This document shows positions 6,693 to 13,791 of a stretch of DNA of 23,915 nt, in pieces. The DNA is from a virus. The notes under the pieces were generated by a model. The model made no database searches and had not been told where the DNA came from. It saw nothing but the letters and a program-made list of their open reading frames with translations. The DNA is taken from positions 1 through 23,915 of the IMG/VR virus record IMGVR_UViG_3300032223_001243; one strand, given 5' to 3'. The position numbers and the translations under genes were made by a program. Each line of letters starts with the position of its first letter. Position 1 is the stretch's first letter.

Positions 6693-6968
6693 ATGAGCAC
6701 TAAGATGAAACCTCGAAAGAAGCCCCAGAGAACTGGGCTTTATGAGTTTGATCCAGATGTAATGGTCGATATTAAGACTGCACCTCCAAAGAAGAGAGGA
6801 GCAATCAGAAAATATTATCCAATGAAGGTAACTTATAATAGCTTGGAAAAAGAAGCTTACTTGGATATAGCAGATCAGATCATCAACTTAGATCCTGAGG
6901 CCAGTAGGATGACTATATTAACATCCGAAGGTCAACAAGAATGGGATCATGATGATGACGATATATAA
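6693..6968 (+). CDS. Hypothetical protein with acidic tail (91 aa)
   Basis: This 91-residue protein starts MSTKMKPRKKPQRTGLYEFD. The N-terminal 40 residues are basic and the end is strongly acidic (EWDHDDDDI). It has no leader like its neighbours and no domain I know. An alternative ATG at 6705 would drop four residues, and no good ribosome-binding site distinguishes them. It sits in the late cluster just before a second late promoter. Confidence 0.7.
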   Translation: MSTKMKPRKKPQRTGLYEFDPDVMVDIKTAPPKKRGAIRKYYPMKVTYNSLEKEAYLDIADQIINLDPEASRMTILTSEGQQEWDHDDDDI

Positions 6969-6973
6969 TTTAT

Positions 6974-6981
6974 TATAAATA
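6974..6981 (+). promoter_or_regulatory. T4-type late promoter
   Basis: TATAAATA, a perfect T4 late box, lies six bases after a stop codon. The predicted start is near 6987, giving an unusually long leader of about 107 bases before the next gene at 7094. Confidence 0.82.
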
Positions 6982-7014
6982 AGGGTATACCAGTTTATTG
7001 AACAAGTTAGTGCA

Positions 7015-7075
7015 AAGCTACTTAACTGGAAGTAGCTTACTAGCTTAACATATTATCAAAGGTTGGGAAACCAAC
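7015..7075 (+). other. Structured 5' leader of the 7094 gene
   Basis: Two hairpins are visible in the predicted late transcript leader: AAGCTACTT (7015-7023) with AAGTAGCTT (7030-7038), nine perfect pairs over a six-base loop, and GTTGG (7062-7066) with CCAAC (7071-7075) closed by a GAAA tetraloop. Neither is followed by a T run, so they are not terminators. They may stabilise the mRNA or regulate translation; no tRNA fold is apparent. Confidence 0.6.
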
Positions 7076-7093
7076 TGCGGTTAATGGGAAAAA

Positions 7094-7537
7094 ATGTTAA
7101 AGTTTAAAGAATATTCAGAGCAGTTTGATGAGCTTGCGGAATCCGTTGAATTAACGGAGGAAGAGCAGTCTGAACTCAATGAAGTGTTGAATACTTCTGC
7201 TAGACTTAAACGTAGGAATCAATTTATCAATCGCAGGGCTCGCTTAAAGATGCAGCGTAAAGTACAACGCATGCGCTTAGCTGATACGCCTCGCATTAAG
7301 AACAGATCGGTAAGAAGAGCCAAGGGCCTTATCATCAAACGTATCTATCAAGGTCGTTCACGTTCACAAATCCCATTAACACAAAGAAGTCAAGTCGACA
7401 AGAAGCTACAGCAGCTACGTCCAGCTGTGCAGCGCTTGTCGTTAAAGCTACAACGTCGTGTAAGACAAGAAGATCAGATGCGCCGTACACATGGAAAACT
7501 GAAGAAGTTTAATTTTGCTGGTCAAGTGAGTTATTGA
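7094..7537 (+). CDS. Highly basic internal-head-protein-like protein
   Basis: This 147-residue protein starts MLKFKEYSEQFDELAE, a variant of the targeting-like leader in which an (L/x)AE site falls at residue 16; a second acidic stretch ends at LNEVLN. The rest is very rich in Arg, Lys and Gln (for example RLKRRNQFINRRARLKMQRK), lacks hydrophobic membrane segments and is largely helical by appearance. I recall similar basic proteins in cyanophages as hypothetical or structural. DNA binding inside the head, like T4 internal proteins, is a reasonable inference: an acidic leader to reach the prohead, then a basic body to bind packaged DNA. It is the first gene after the late promoter at 6974. 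Confidence 0.8.
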   Translation: MLKFKEYSEQFDELAESVELTEEEQSELNEVLNTSARLKRRNQFINRRARLKMQRKVQRMRLADTPRIKNRSVRRAKGLIIKRIYQGRSRSQIPLTQRSQVDKKLQQLRPAVQRLSLKLQRRVRQEDQMRRTHGKLKKFNFAGQVSY

Positions 7538-7539
7538 TA

Positions 7540-8481
7540 ATGAAACAGTTTAAAGAGTTCTTGAGAGAGTCGAGTGGGCAGGTTACGGTTACATTTGGTA
7601 TGTTCAATCCGCCAAGTTCAGAGGATGAGAAGCTGATTAATAAGGTGCATGAAGTTGCACAAGGTGGTCCTTATAGGATCTACTCAGCACAAGAATGTAA
7701 TGAGAATTGTCCACTAGATTATAGCACGAAGATTAAGTTCATGCGCAAGACGTTTCCACGTCATGCAAGAAGTATCATCAGTGATGCTAAGATCGTAGAT
7801 CTATATGATGCATTAGATTCTTTGTATGAACAAGGTTATAGCAAAGTTAACTTGGTTATGCCCAATGTGCCTAAGCAGTTGACAGAATCAGTAGACAGAT
7901 ATAATGGTAATAAGAGAGGTAAGAAGTTATACAACTTTGAATCGATTAATATTATCTCTGTAGATTGTAAGAATGATGTAGAGTTAAAGATGGTTGAGGC
8001 TGTTAAGAATAATAGCTTTGAAGTCTTTAGCAAGAATTTACCAAGTACATTGAAGGAAGCACACAAGTTATACAACGCGCTTCGTTCAGCACTAGGTTTA
8101 AAAGAAACATTTAACTTTAGACAACATATCCAGCTTCCTACATTATCCAAAGAACGTGAAGCATATGTAAGCGGAGAGCTGTTTAAAATTGGTGATGTAG
8201 TTGAGGTGCGAGAGTCTAAAGAGATCGGACAGATCCAAAGACTAGGATCAAACTATGTAATCATTGAAACATATGAAGGCAACAAACAACGTAAATGGTT
8301 GAAAGACGTTGTTAAGGTCGAAGAAGCAGTCATCAATCAAATGCTTGAAAAAATGGGAGCTCCTTGTTGGTCTGGTTATACGATGGATAGTACAAAAGAA
8401 AGATCAGACAAAACGTCTATAAATAAGAAAAGTAAAATCAAGTCTTTCAAAGAAGACTTATCAACATTTAATGGGAAATAA
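7540..8481 (+). CDS. Degenerate nucleotidyltransferase paralogue with C-terminal KOW-like domain
   Basis: This 313-residue protein starts MKQFKEFLRE then SSGQV, the same type of decapeptide leader. Residues 15-200 align by eye with the cytidylyltransferase-like protein at 6053: FGMFNPPSSED corresponds to YGRMNPPTTGH, but the catalytic Gly-His is Glu28-Asp29, and the ISGTKMR signature has no equivalent (VELKMVEAV at that place). It is therefore probably catalytically dead. Residues 214-260 (FKIGDVVEVRESKEIGQI... to WLKDVVKVEE) resemble a KOW/SH3-like barrel, also found in the proteins at 11443 and 13792. The ATG at 7540 is used rather than a TTG six bases earlier because it places the leader in register. 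A late promoter for the next gene lies inside its 3' end. Confidence 0.8.
   Translation: MKQFKEFLRESSGQVTVTFGMFNPPSSEDEKLINKVHEVAQGGPYRIYSAQECNENCPLDYSTKIKFMRKTFPRHARSIISDAKIVDLYDALDSLYEQGYSKVNLVMPNVPKQLTESVDRYNGNKRGKKLYNFESINIISVDCKNDVELKMVEAVKNNSFEVFSKNLPSTLKEAHKLYNALRSALGLKETFNFRQHIQLPTLSKEREAYVSGELFKIGDVVEVRESKEIGQIQRLGSNYVIIETYEGNKQRKWLKDVVKVEEAVINQMLEKMGAPCWSGYTMDSTKERSDKTSINKKSKIKSFKEDLSTFNGK
8418..8425 (+). promoter_or_regulatory. T4-type late promoter inside the 3' end of the preceding gene
   Basis: A third perfect TATAAATA lies 59 bases before the ATG at 8484, with the predicted start near 8431 and a leader of about 53 bases. The context GTCTATAAATAAG resembles TTATAAATAAG at 6974. 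It would drive the small beta protein and the large modular proteins independently of upstream genes. Confidence 0.72.
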
Positions 8482-8483
8482 AA

Positions 8484-8747
8484 ATGTCAGACAGATTAAT
8501 CCAAGTTCTTGCAGCAGAAGAAACTCTAGCTGCTAATACAGCAACTAATGTATCACTAGCCCACGTTGTAAAGATACATATTGGTGGTACAGAAAGAAAG
8601 CTTACAGTTAAAGATGCTAGCGGAAATACAATAGGATCTACCACCGTTCACGCTAATGATACTGTTTTTATTCGTAAAAAAGCTACTGATACAGTAGAAG
8701 CTAATGGTACAGGTTGCTTAGCAACATCAATAGCATTCGGAGATTAA
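8484..8747 (+). CDS. Small beta-rich phage protein, probably virion-associated
   Basis: This 87-residue protein starts MSDRLIQVLAAEETLAANTAT. Alternating strands (VVKIHIGG, KLTVKDASGNTIG, DTVFIRKKATDTVEA) give an immunoglobulin-like or decoration-type beta appearance. Cyanophages encode proteins of the same pattern, which I know only as conserved hypotheticals. It sits alone behind the late promoter at 8418 and one base before the large modular protein, so a structural role is plausible. It lacks the targeting-like leader. Confidence 0.78.
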   Translation: MSDRLIQVLAAEETLAANTATNVSLAHVVKIHIGGTERKLTVKDASGNTIGSTTVHANDTVFIRKKATDTVEANGTGCLATSIAFGD

Positions 8748-8748
8748 G

Positions 8749-11094
8749 ATGTCTAAGACCTTAAAAGAGCTATTAGAAGCTCGCTTCGTTTCTTCAGGTG
8801 CATTTAGGATCTCTGCATCCGGCCGTAAGATTCGTCGTCGTATCAAGATTGGTGATGACGATTACAATAAAGAAGATGATCTTGACAAAGATGGTGATGT
8901 TGACAAACAAGATGCTAAGCTTGCGAAGAAAGTTAGATGGGAATCATTCTCTGAATTTGCAGAAGGTACTTCAAGCGCTAAGACCACTGTGAATAAAGCT
9001 AGCTATTCTTGGGGTAAGATGGTTACCGTACATCACGGAAAAGATACATCGTATCCTCTACATCCAGAACATCAAGAAGCTATCAAGAAATTGAAGGATG
9101 GCGAGAAGACTTCTTTTAAGGATGAAACAAATAGTACAGTACATGCCCACCGCGAAGGCGATAGCGTGCATCTGACAAGGCCAAAGACATCTTCAACGAA
9201 GACTACTGTTGCTCATAGCCATTTCAATGAAGAAACAATCAATGAGTATTCAATGGAAGATTTGCATAAAGATGCAGCTGCATCCTTAAAGAAATCCATT
9301 GATAAACAATCAGATGATCGCATTGCAGCATTAAAGAATCCTCCAAAGAAAAAGAGTTTCTTACAAAGAGTTGGTGAGAAGCAGATCAATATGGTTAAAG
9401 GTGCTTATCACGGTTTAACCAAAGAAGATACTGACAAAGACGAGTACATGAAAGAAGAAACACTAGAAGAAAAGATCAGTGTTGTTTCAGGTAATGCACC
9501 AAGAAAACAAGGAAGGTTTGCTTCTAACAATCAATCTACGACAGACAAGACACCAATCGGCCGAGTTGCTTCTGGTACTGTATATACTGGTAATAAAAAG
9601 CCAGCAGATACATCAGTGCATGATAAAGCAAAAGCACGTCTAGCAAAGATGAATGAAGAAATCGCAGGTGAATCATATGAAGCTGCAGAAGGCCATTTGT
9701 TGAAGGCAAAAGAATCAAAGGAAAATTCTAGAGAATACCATTTCCATATGGCTAATCATCACGAAGCTATGGGTCATTGGCATGCATCTAAAGGCCGTAG
9801 TATTGCTTCTGATAGAGAATTTAATAAAGCAGAAGGTCATCATGAACTCGGCATCAATATGAAAGAAGAAACAATTAAAGAAGATGCTGATAAGGGTGAG
9901 TATGACTATGAAGGTCAGATGGCTAGAACTCAACTACAAACTATTGTACGTAATGCAACAGATTTGGTTGACATGCTTGAAGATGATGAAAACATGCCTG
10001 AATGGGTTCAATCAAAGATTACTTTGGCACAAGACTATATTACTTGTGTAAGAGATTACCTACAATCTAAAGAAGAACTAGGCGAACAAGCCAACCTTGA
10101 AGAAGGTGTGTTTACAGATGATGAAGGCATTGCTAAAAAACTAGTTGCTAAGTATGGTAAGAACGTTCAATCTCATGATATTAAATTAGCATTACATTTA
10201 CATCCAGAGGGACATAAAACTACAGTAGATCGTGTAGCTGGTCATGTAAAAAAAATGCTATCTGTTAAAGAAGAAACTGAATTAGAAGAGAAGCGTGGAT
10301 TATGGGATAATATCCATGCTAAGCAAGAAAGAATCAAGAATGGTTCTGGAGAAAAGATGAGAAAACCTGGAAGTAAAGGAGCTCCAACAGCTGCTGACTT
10401 CAGGGCTTCACAAAGTGTTAAAGAAGAATCAATTGTTGAACATGAAGAGCATGGTCCAGATCATGTTGAGATTGCATTAGACCATCGTTTCCCACCTAAG
10501 AATCAGAAGACTGCAATGGCATCTCTTAAGGCACATGGTGCAGAGTATGTTGCTACTAGCGATAAGGCTACACACTTCAAAGTTCACAAAGATAAAGCAC
10601 GTAGCTTAGCGAAAGAATTAAAATCTAATGGTGTTGAGAGTGATATCAATGAAGGTTTAAAGCATCATATTGCAGCTGCAGCAATCGCGGTAGCAGGCGC
10701 ATTAGGTGGACATGCACATGCACAAAGCAACGATACACAAAAGACCGTTGAAAAACCTGCAGCTACAGCATCTGCAGATTCAGATAAGTCACCACACGAT
10801 GGCGGTTCTAAAGCAGATCATCAAACACGTATCGATAAAGCCGTTGCTGATGGCACGATGTCACGCGGTGAGGCTAATGTAGAAAAGATGAAACACGGTT
10901 TACGTCCTTCATTTGGTCGTGCTAGTAGGGTAACTCAAGAATCTACTGAACAAGATCCACCGTTTGATAAGCCATATAAGACAGTTCCACCAGTAACTAA
11001 AGATAAATCTGGTGCAGAACATACTGGCATGTCAAGAGCTCGTCATATCGCTCGCTTAGCTATGAAGCAAGCTGCGAAGAAGGCTAAGGCGTGA
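8749..11094 (+). CDS. Large modular protein with repeated prohead-protease-like sites (putative internal-head polyprotein)
   Basis: This 781-residue protein begins MSKTLKELLE then ARFVS, a targeting-like leader. Residues 44-55 (DLDKDGDVDKQD) form a canonical EF-hand/dockerin-type loop. Seven (L/I)xE sites follow at E166, E241, E378, E452, E514, E564 and E635, five of them inside a recurrent EET or EES context, dividing the chain into modules: a beta module around 85-160; a helical one; a His-rich helical module around 308-371; a conserved phage helical module starting at 379 (ARTQLQTIVRNATDLVDML); a short module; a cytosine-free-looking HG-rich module 565-635; and a final one that starts with a signal-peptide-like helix (636-658, ending AHA). 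The C-terminus SRARHIARLAMKQAAKK is basic. It may be cut into internal head peptides by the gp21-type protease; a prohead core role is the main alternative. Confidence 0.8.
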   Translation: MSKTLKELLEARFVSSGAFRISASGRKIRRRIKIGDDDYNKEDDLDKDGDVDKQDAKLAKKVRWESFSEFAEGTSSAKTTVNKASYSWGKMVTVHHGKDTSYPLHPEHQEAIKKLKDGEKTSFKDETNSTVHAHREGDSVHLTRPKTSSTKTTVAHSHFNEETINEYSMEDLHKDAAASLKKSIDKQSDDRIAALKNPPKKKSFLQRVGEKQINMVKGAYHGLTKEDTDKDEYMKEETLEEKISVVSGNAPRKQGRFASNNQSTTDKTPIGRVASGTVYTGNKKPADTSVHDKAKARLAKMNEEIAGESYEAAEGHLLKAKESKENSREYHFHMANHHEAMGHWHASKGRSIASDREFNKAEGHHELGINMKEETIKEDADKGEYDYEGQMARTQLQTIVRNATDLVDMLEDDENMPEWVQSKITLAQDYITCVRDYLQSKEELGEQANLEEGVFTDDEGIAKKLVAKYGKNVQSHDIKLALHLHPEGHKTTVDRVAGHVKKMLSVKEETELEEKRGLWDNIHAKQERIKNGSGEKMRKPGSKGAPTAADFRASQSVKEESIVEHEEHGPDHVEIALDHRFPPKNQKTAMASLKAHGAEYVATSDKATHFKVHKDKARSLAKELKSNGVESDINEGLKHHIAAAAIAVAGALGGHAHAQSNDTQKTVEKPAATASADSDKSPHDGGSKADHQTRIDKAVADGTMSRGEANVEKMKHGLRPSFGRASRVTQESTEQDPPFDKPYKTVPPVTKDKSGAEHTGMSRARHIARLAMKQAAKKAKA

Positions 11095-11095
11095 T

Positions 11096-11431
11096 ATGGT
11101 TCAAGAAATATTAGGCATAGAAAGAGTAGCTAAATTGGAAGCTCAAATGGAAGATTTAAAGGTTGACGTTGCAGATGTCAAGCATGACATCAAAGAGCTT
11201 CACTCGCGTATCACTACGACTACGCGTGAGATCACCGACCACATTGATAACAAGATCGATACATTAGCAGAAGCAGATAAGACACAGCATCAAGGTATGA
11301 TTAAGACCATGAATGAAATCAAGGATCGCGTGGATATATTAGAAAGATGGCGTTATATGATTGTTGGTGGAGCCATCGTATTAGGTTATTTAATTGGTCA
11401 CACTGACCTATTCAGCAAATTTATAAAGTAA
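11096..11431 (+). CDS. Coiled-coil protein with C-terminal membrane helix (XhlA-like)
   Basis: This 111-residue protein has a long heptad-rich region (about residues 10-88, LEAQMEDLKVDVADVKHDIK onward) followed by one hydrophobic segment, YMIVGGAIVLGYLIGH (about 87-102), and a short basic tail. That layout is typical of XhlA/hemolysin-type phage membrane accessory proteins and of some holin partners. It is unexpected between two modular internal-protein genes; it could take part in lysis or in membrane contact during injection. The start follows the preceding stop by one base. The topology is convincing, the function is not. Confidence 0.72.
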   Translation: MVQEILGIERVAKLEAQMEDLKVDVADVKHDIKELHSRITTTTREITDHIDNKIDTLAEADKTQHQGMIKTMNEIKDRVDILERWRYMIVGGAIVLGYLIGHTDLFSKFIK

Positions 11432-11442
11432 AGGAAACGAAA

Positions 11443-12762
11443 ATGACTTGGGGTATTTTCAAACACGACGCTATATCTGAGGCGTATACAAAGATGAAAT
11501 CAGAAGAGCTAAAGGGAAACCAGAAGAAGCTCGATAAGAACAAAAATGGTAAGCTTGATAAGCAAGATTTTGCTATACTACATAATGAAGATTATGATGA
11601 TGAGACAGCAGTTGATAAGTCTAAAGTTCCAGCATACCTTCGCAAGAATGATAAGCTAACTCTTAAAGATTTGGATAAAGAACGTACGAAGAATCGTAGC
11701 CATCCAGAAACTCTATTAAAGATTAATGGTACTCAACAGAAAGAAGAAACAGAAGCTACTGAAGAACTTCTTGAGTACGAATCAAAAGATGGTGTTTACA
11801 AACATCAAGCTAAAGCTGGTCGTTACGGCGGCACAGAGAAAGAAAGCGACTATGTGAAGGGTCCATCTGATGCTGCGCTGAAGAAGATCGAAGCTGAAAA
11901 GAAAAAGAAAGTTAATGAAGCTAAAGAAGGTGATACTGTAACTATTCATAAGCCAGGTCATCCATTACATGGTTTAAAGGGATATGTTTATCATAGCGGT
12001 AAGGAACATGCTACCGTAGAATTGCATGACAAACCTAAAGATTATGAATGGCAATCTGCTAAAAATGTTCAAGTAAAACACAATGAACTTAAGATACATG
12101 AATCAGTAAAAAAAGAAGGTTTAGAAATCTTCTCTGAGAAAGAGATAGATACTCTTATCAATGAAGTATTGTCAAAGAATGCATCTGCTGGTGAATGGAT
12201 CAGTGACTTCGTTAAGTCAGATAATCCTAAATTTGCTGGCAAATCAAAGGAGCAACGTAAGAAGCAAGCATTAGCTGCTTATTACGCAGCACAAAGGAAT
12301 GAATCTACTGACTATGATTCATTTTTAGATGAAGCAGTACAGAAGGGCATCGTTAGTATGGATGCCAAAGAAATTAAACATGCAAACATGAAGGATAAGC
12401 AAGATGATCAAGAAGTTATGGAACCTCATTCTGGGACAGAGCAAAAATTCCTCGACGCCCACTCAGTCATCGTCACAGACGAGCCAAACAAAGACGGAAC
12501 CCCAAACGGAGCCGACAAAGTTAAGCGAGCAGCCGAGCCAAAAGGAAAAGGTCCAGGCAGCTACGACGCCAAAGAAAAGCTCGGCAAGCAAGGCATCGTC
12601 AAAGAAGACTCCGTCAAAATCGGCACCACAGCCACGGGCGAAGAAGGCGAAACCATCATCACCAACCCGCAAGACAAGAAAACCTTCCGCGACTTAAAGG
12701 GTACGACTAAAGCTGCACGTAGCTTGACTAATAATAAAGCTGCAGCTGGAGAAGCTCAGTAA
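11443..12762 (+). CDS. Modular late protein with EF-hand-like loop and KOW-like module
   Basis: This 439-residue, very hydrophilic protein is preceded by AAGGA at 11431-11435. An ISE site at residues 11-13 could be a divergent leader. Residues 31-42 (DKNKNGKLDKQD) make a second EF-hand-type loop. Further hydrophobic-x-Glu sites at E111, E159, E220, E241 and E297 separate modules: 160-220 is KOW-like (EGDTVTIHKPGHPLHGLKGY), and 242-297 contains AGEWISDFVKSDNPKFAGKS, a segment I recall from several marine-phage structural or core proteins. The coding sequence from about 12451 to 12690 switches abruptly to C-ended, GC-richer codons, suggesting recombination. Probably another internal head or prohead-core protein. 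Confidence 0.77.
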   Translation: MTWGIFKHDAISEAYTKMKSEELKGNQKKLDKNKNGKLDKQDFAILHNEDYDDETAVDKSKVPAYLRKNDKLTLKDLDKERTKNRSHPETLLKINGTQQKEETEATEELLEYESKDGVYKHQAKAGRYGGTEKESDYVKGPSDAALKKIEAEKKKKVNEAKEGDTVTIHKPGHPLHGLKGYVYHSGKEHATVELHDKPKDYEWQSAKNVQVKHNELKIHESVKKEGLEIFSEKEIDTLINEVLSKNASAGEWISDFVKSDNPKFAGKSKEQRKKQALAAYYAAQRNESTDYDSFLDEAVQKGIVSMDAKEIKHANMKDKQDDQEVMEPHSGTEQKFLDAHSVIVTDEPNKDGTPNGADKVKRAAEPKGKGPGSYDAKEKLGKQGIVKEDSVKIGTTATGEEGETIITNPQDKKTFRDLKGTTKAARSLTNNKAAAGEAQ

Positions 12763-12773
12763 TAGTTGTGTAG

Positions 12774-12806
12774 ATAATAGGGAGAAACACTCCCTATTAT
12801 ATTTTG
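12774..12806 (+). terminator. Probable rho-independent terminator
   Basis: ATAATAGGGAG (12774-12784) pairs with CTCCCTATTAT (12790-12800) over a five-base loop, then ATTTTG. The stem is strong but the T run is short, so termination may be partial, or it may act as an mRNA 3'-end stabiliser. Confidence 0.7.
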
Positions 12807-12818
12807 TCATAGGATATT

Positions 12819-13187
12819 ATGCAAGGTTTTGAAAAATTAACCAACAAGAACTTCGCGCTGTTCGCAGCTAGGAATTATAATAACCCTCAGTGCATGACGA
12901 CTGAGGAATTCCAAGAAGATCTTCAGAAGTTCAAGTATATCAAGCGATTATTTAATCGTTATGAAACTACTGGTGAATTAAGCGAGAGACTGATCCTAAA
13001 CCACTTGATTGTTTTATATAATGTGTTTGGTATTGAGTCAGCTAATCACATGATGTTCTATAAGATTGATAAGAAGAACTGGCCTTTATTAAAGACTTTC
13101 TTAGTCTACTTGAATTATTTGCCAGAAGAACAATATATTGAGATACCTCTAGTTCCATCAGTGATAGAGGTATTAAGGAAGATTTAA
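12819..13187 (+). CDS. Conserved marine T4-like phage protein (DUF7207-like)
   Basis: This 122-residue protein starts MQGFEKLTNKNFALFAARNY. It strongly resembles a protein conserved across T4-like cyanophages, with the recognisable stretch ERLILNHLIVLYNVFGIESA and the ending VIEVLRKI. I believe databases call the family DUF7207; no function is known to me. The predicted fold is helical. AGGA at 12811-12814 precedes the ATG. In cyanophages, as here, it is directly followed by the MAI-RAADVYYTFRF protein, so the pair probably act together in virion assembly. Confidence 0.85.
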   Translation: MQGFEKLTNKNFALFAARNYNNPQCMTTEEFQEDLQKFKYIKRLFNRYETTGELSERLILNHLIVLYNVFGIESANHMMFYKIDKKNWPLLKTFLVYLNYLPEEQYIEIPLVPSVIEVLRKI

Positions 13188-13781
13188 ATGGCAATTGTAC
13201 AAAGAGCGGCAGATGTATACTATACATTTAGGTTTCTTAGACAATTAGTTACACCATGGAATGAGACTAAAGCATTTAAACTTGGCCTCATAGACGAGAA
13301 TGGTAAGAAACTAAAGAGTCCAGAAACTGCAGAAGAGAAGGATGCATATACACTATTCTTTAGGTTAGTGTATAACTTAAAACGTTTATTAAATAAGATT
13401 CCATTTGGTAAGTCGAAGCTTGCATCATACGCAGCTGCATTATGGCTTGTAAAAGAGAATACTAACATGAGTACAGAAGCGATACTTGAAGGCTTCGCTA
13501 AGTATGCTAAAGATAATGGCATAGAATTAGATAACACTATATCAGAGTCAAAAACTTGGATGGTTAAGGGAGACAACTTAACACCAGGAAAATATAAGCT
13601 CGCTGAGCATTGCATCTCATCAACTACTGGAGAACCAATAGCATTTAAAGGTTCTGTCATACTAGTTAATGAGATGAATTCAATTCCAGCTGGTAACATT
13701 GGTGGTGTAAACGTTTACTCTGTATACCATACATCCAGTAAGCAACACATTTATATAACTTTAGAAGACATCTACAGATAA
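13188..13781 (+). CDS. Conserved phage late protein with separable C-terminal beta domain
   Basis: This 197-residue protein starts MAIVQRAADVYYTFRFLRQL, matching a protein next to the DUF7207-like gene in cyanophages. Residues 1-115 are helical (LVYNLKRLLNK, KLASYAAALWLVKE). An ISE site at residues 118-120 then leads into a 77-residue beta-rich tail (LTPGKYKLAEH, GSVILVNEMNSIPAGNIG, QHIYITLEDIYR). The site matches the putative prohead-protease consensus, so the tail might be released. AAGGA at 13175-13179 is the ribosome-binding site, and the start directly abuts the previous stop. Confidence 0.83.
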   Translation: MAIVQRAADVYYTFRFLRQLVTPWNETKAFKLGLIDENGKKLKSPETAEEKDAYTLFFRLVYNLKRLLNKIPFGKSKLASYAAALWLVKENTNMSTEAILEGFAKYAKDNGIELDNTISESKTWMVKGDNLTPGKYKLAEHCISSTTGEPIAFKGSVILVNEMNSIPAGNIGGVNVYSVYHTSSKQHIYITLEDIYR

Positions 13782-13791
13782 GAATAAGAAC

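Noticed and set aside
7015-7075. tRNA gene in the 6969-7093 gap
   Set aside because: Hairpins are present but no acceptor stem, T-loop or cloverleaf arrangement can be drawn.
4432-8476. Recurrent TTAATGGGA before the ATGs at 4454, 7094 and 8484 as a shared regulatory site
   Set aside because: Two copies lie in coding sequence and the distance to the ATG varies; only a short match, so chance or a weak ribosome-binding site is likely.
12404-12697. 97-codon plus-strand frame (and a 69-codon minus-strand one) overlapping the 11443 gene
   Set aside because: Both are low-complexity by-products of the C-ended codon island; the main frame has homologous modules and continues on both sides.
13220-13699. 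159-codon minus-strand open frame
   Set aside because: It is antisense to a protein strongly resembling a conserved cyanophage family, with no promoter or ribosome-binding site for the reverse strand.
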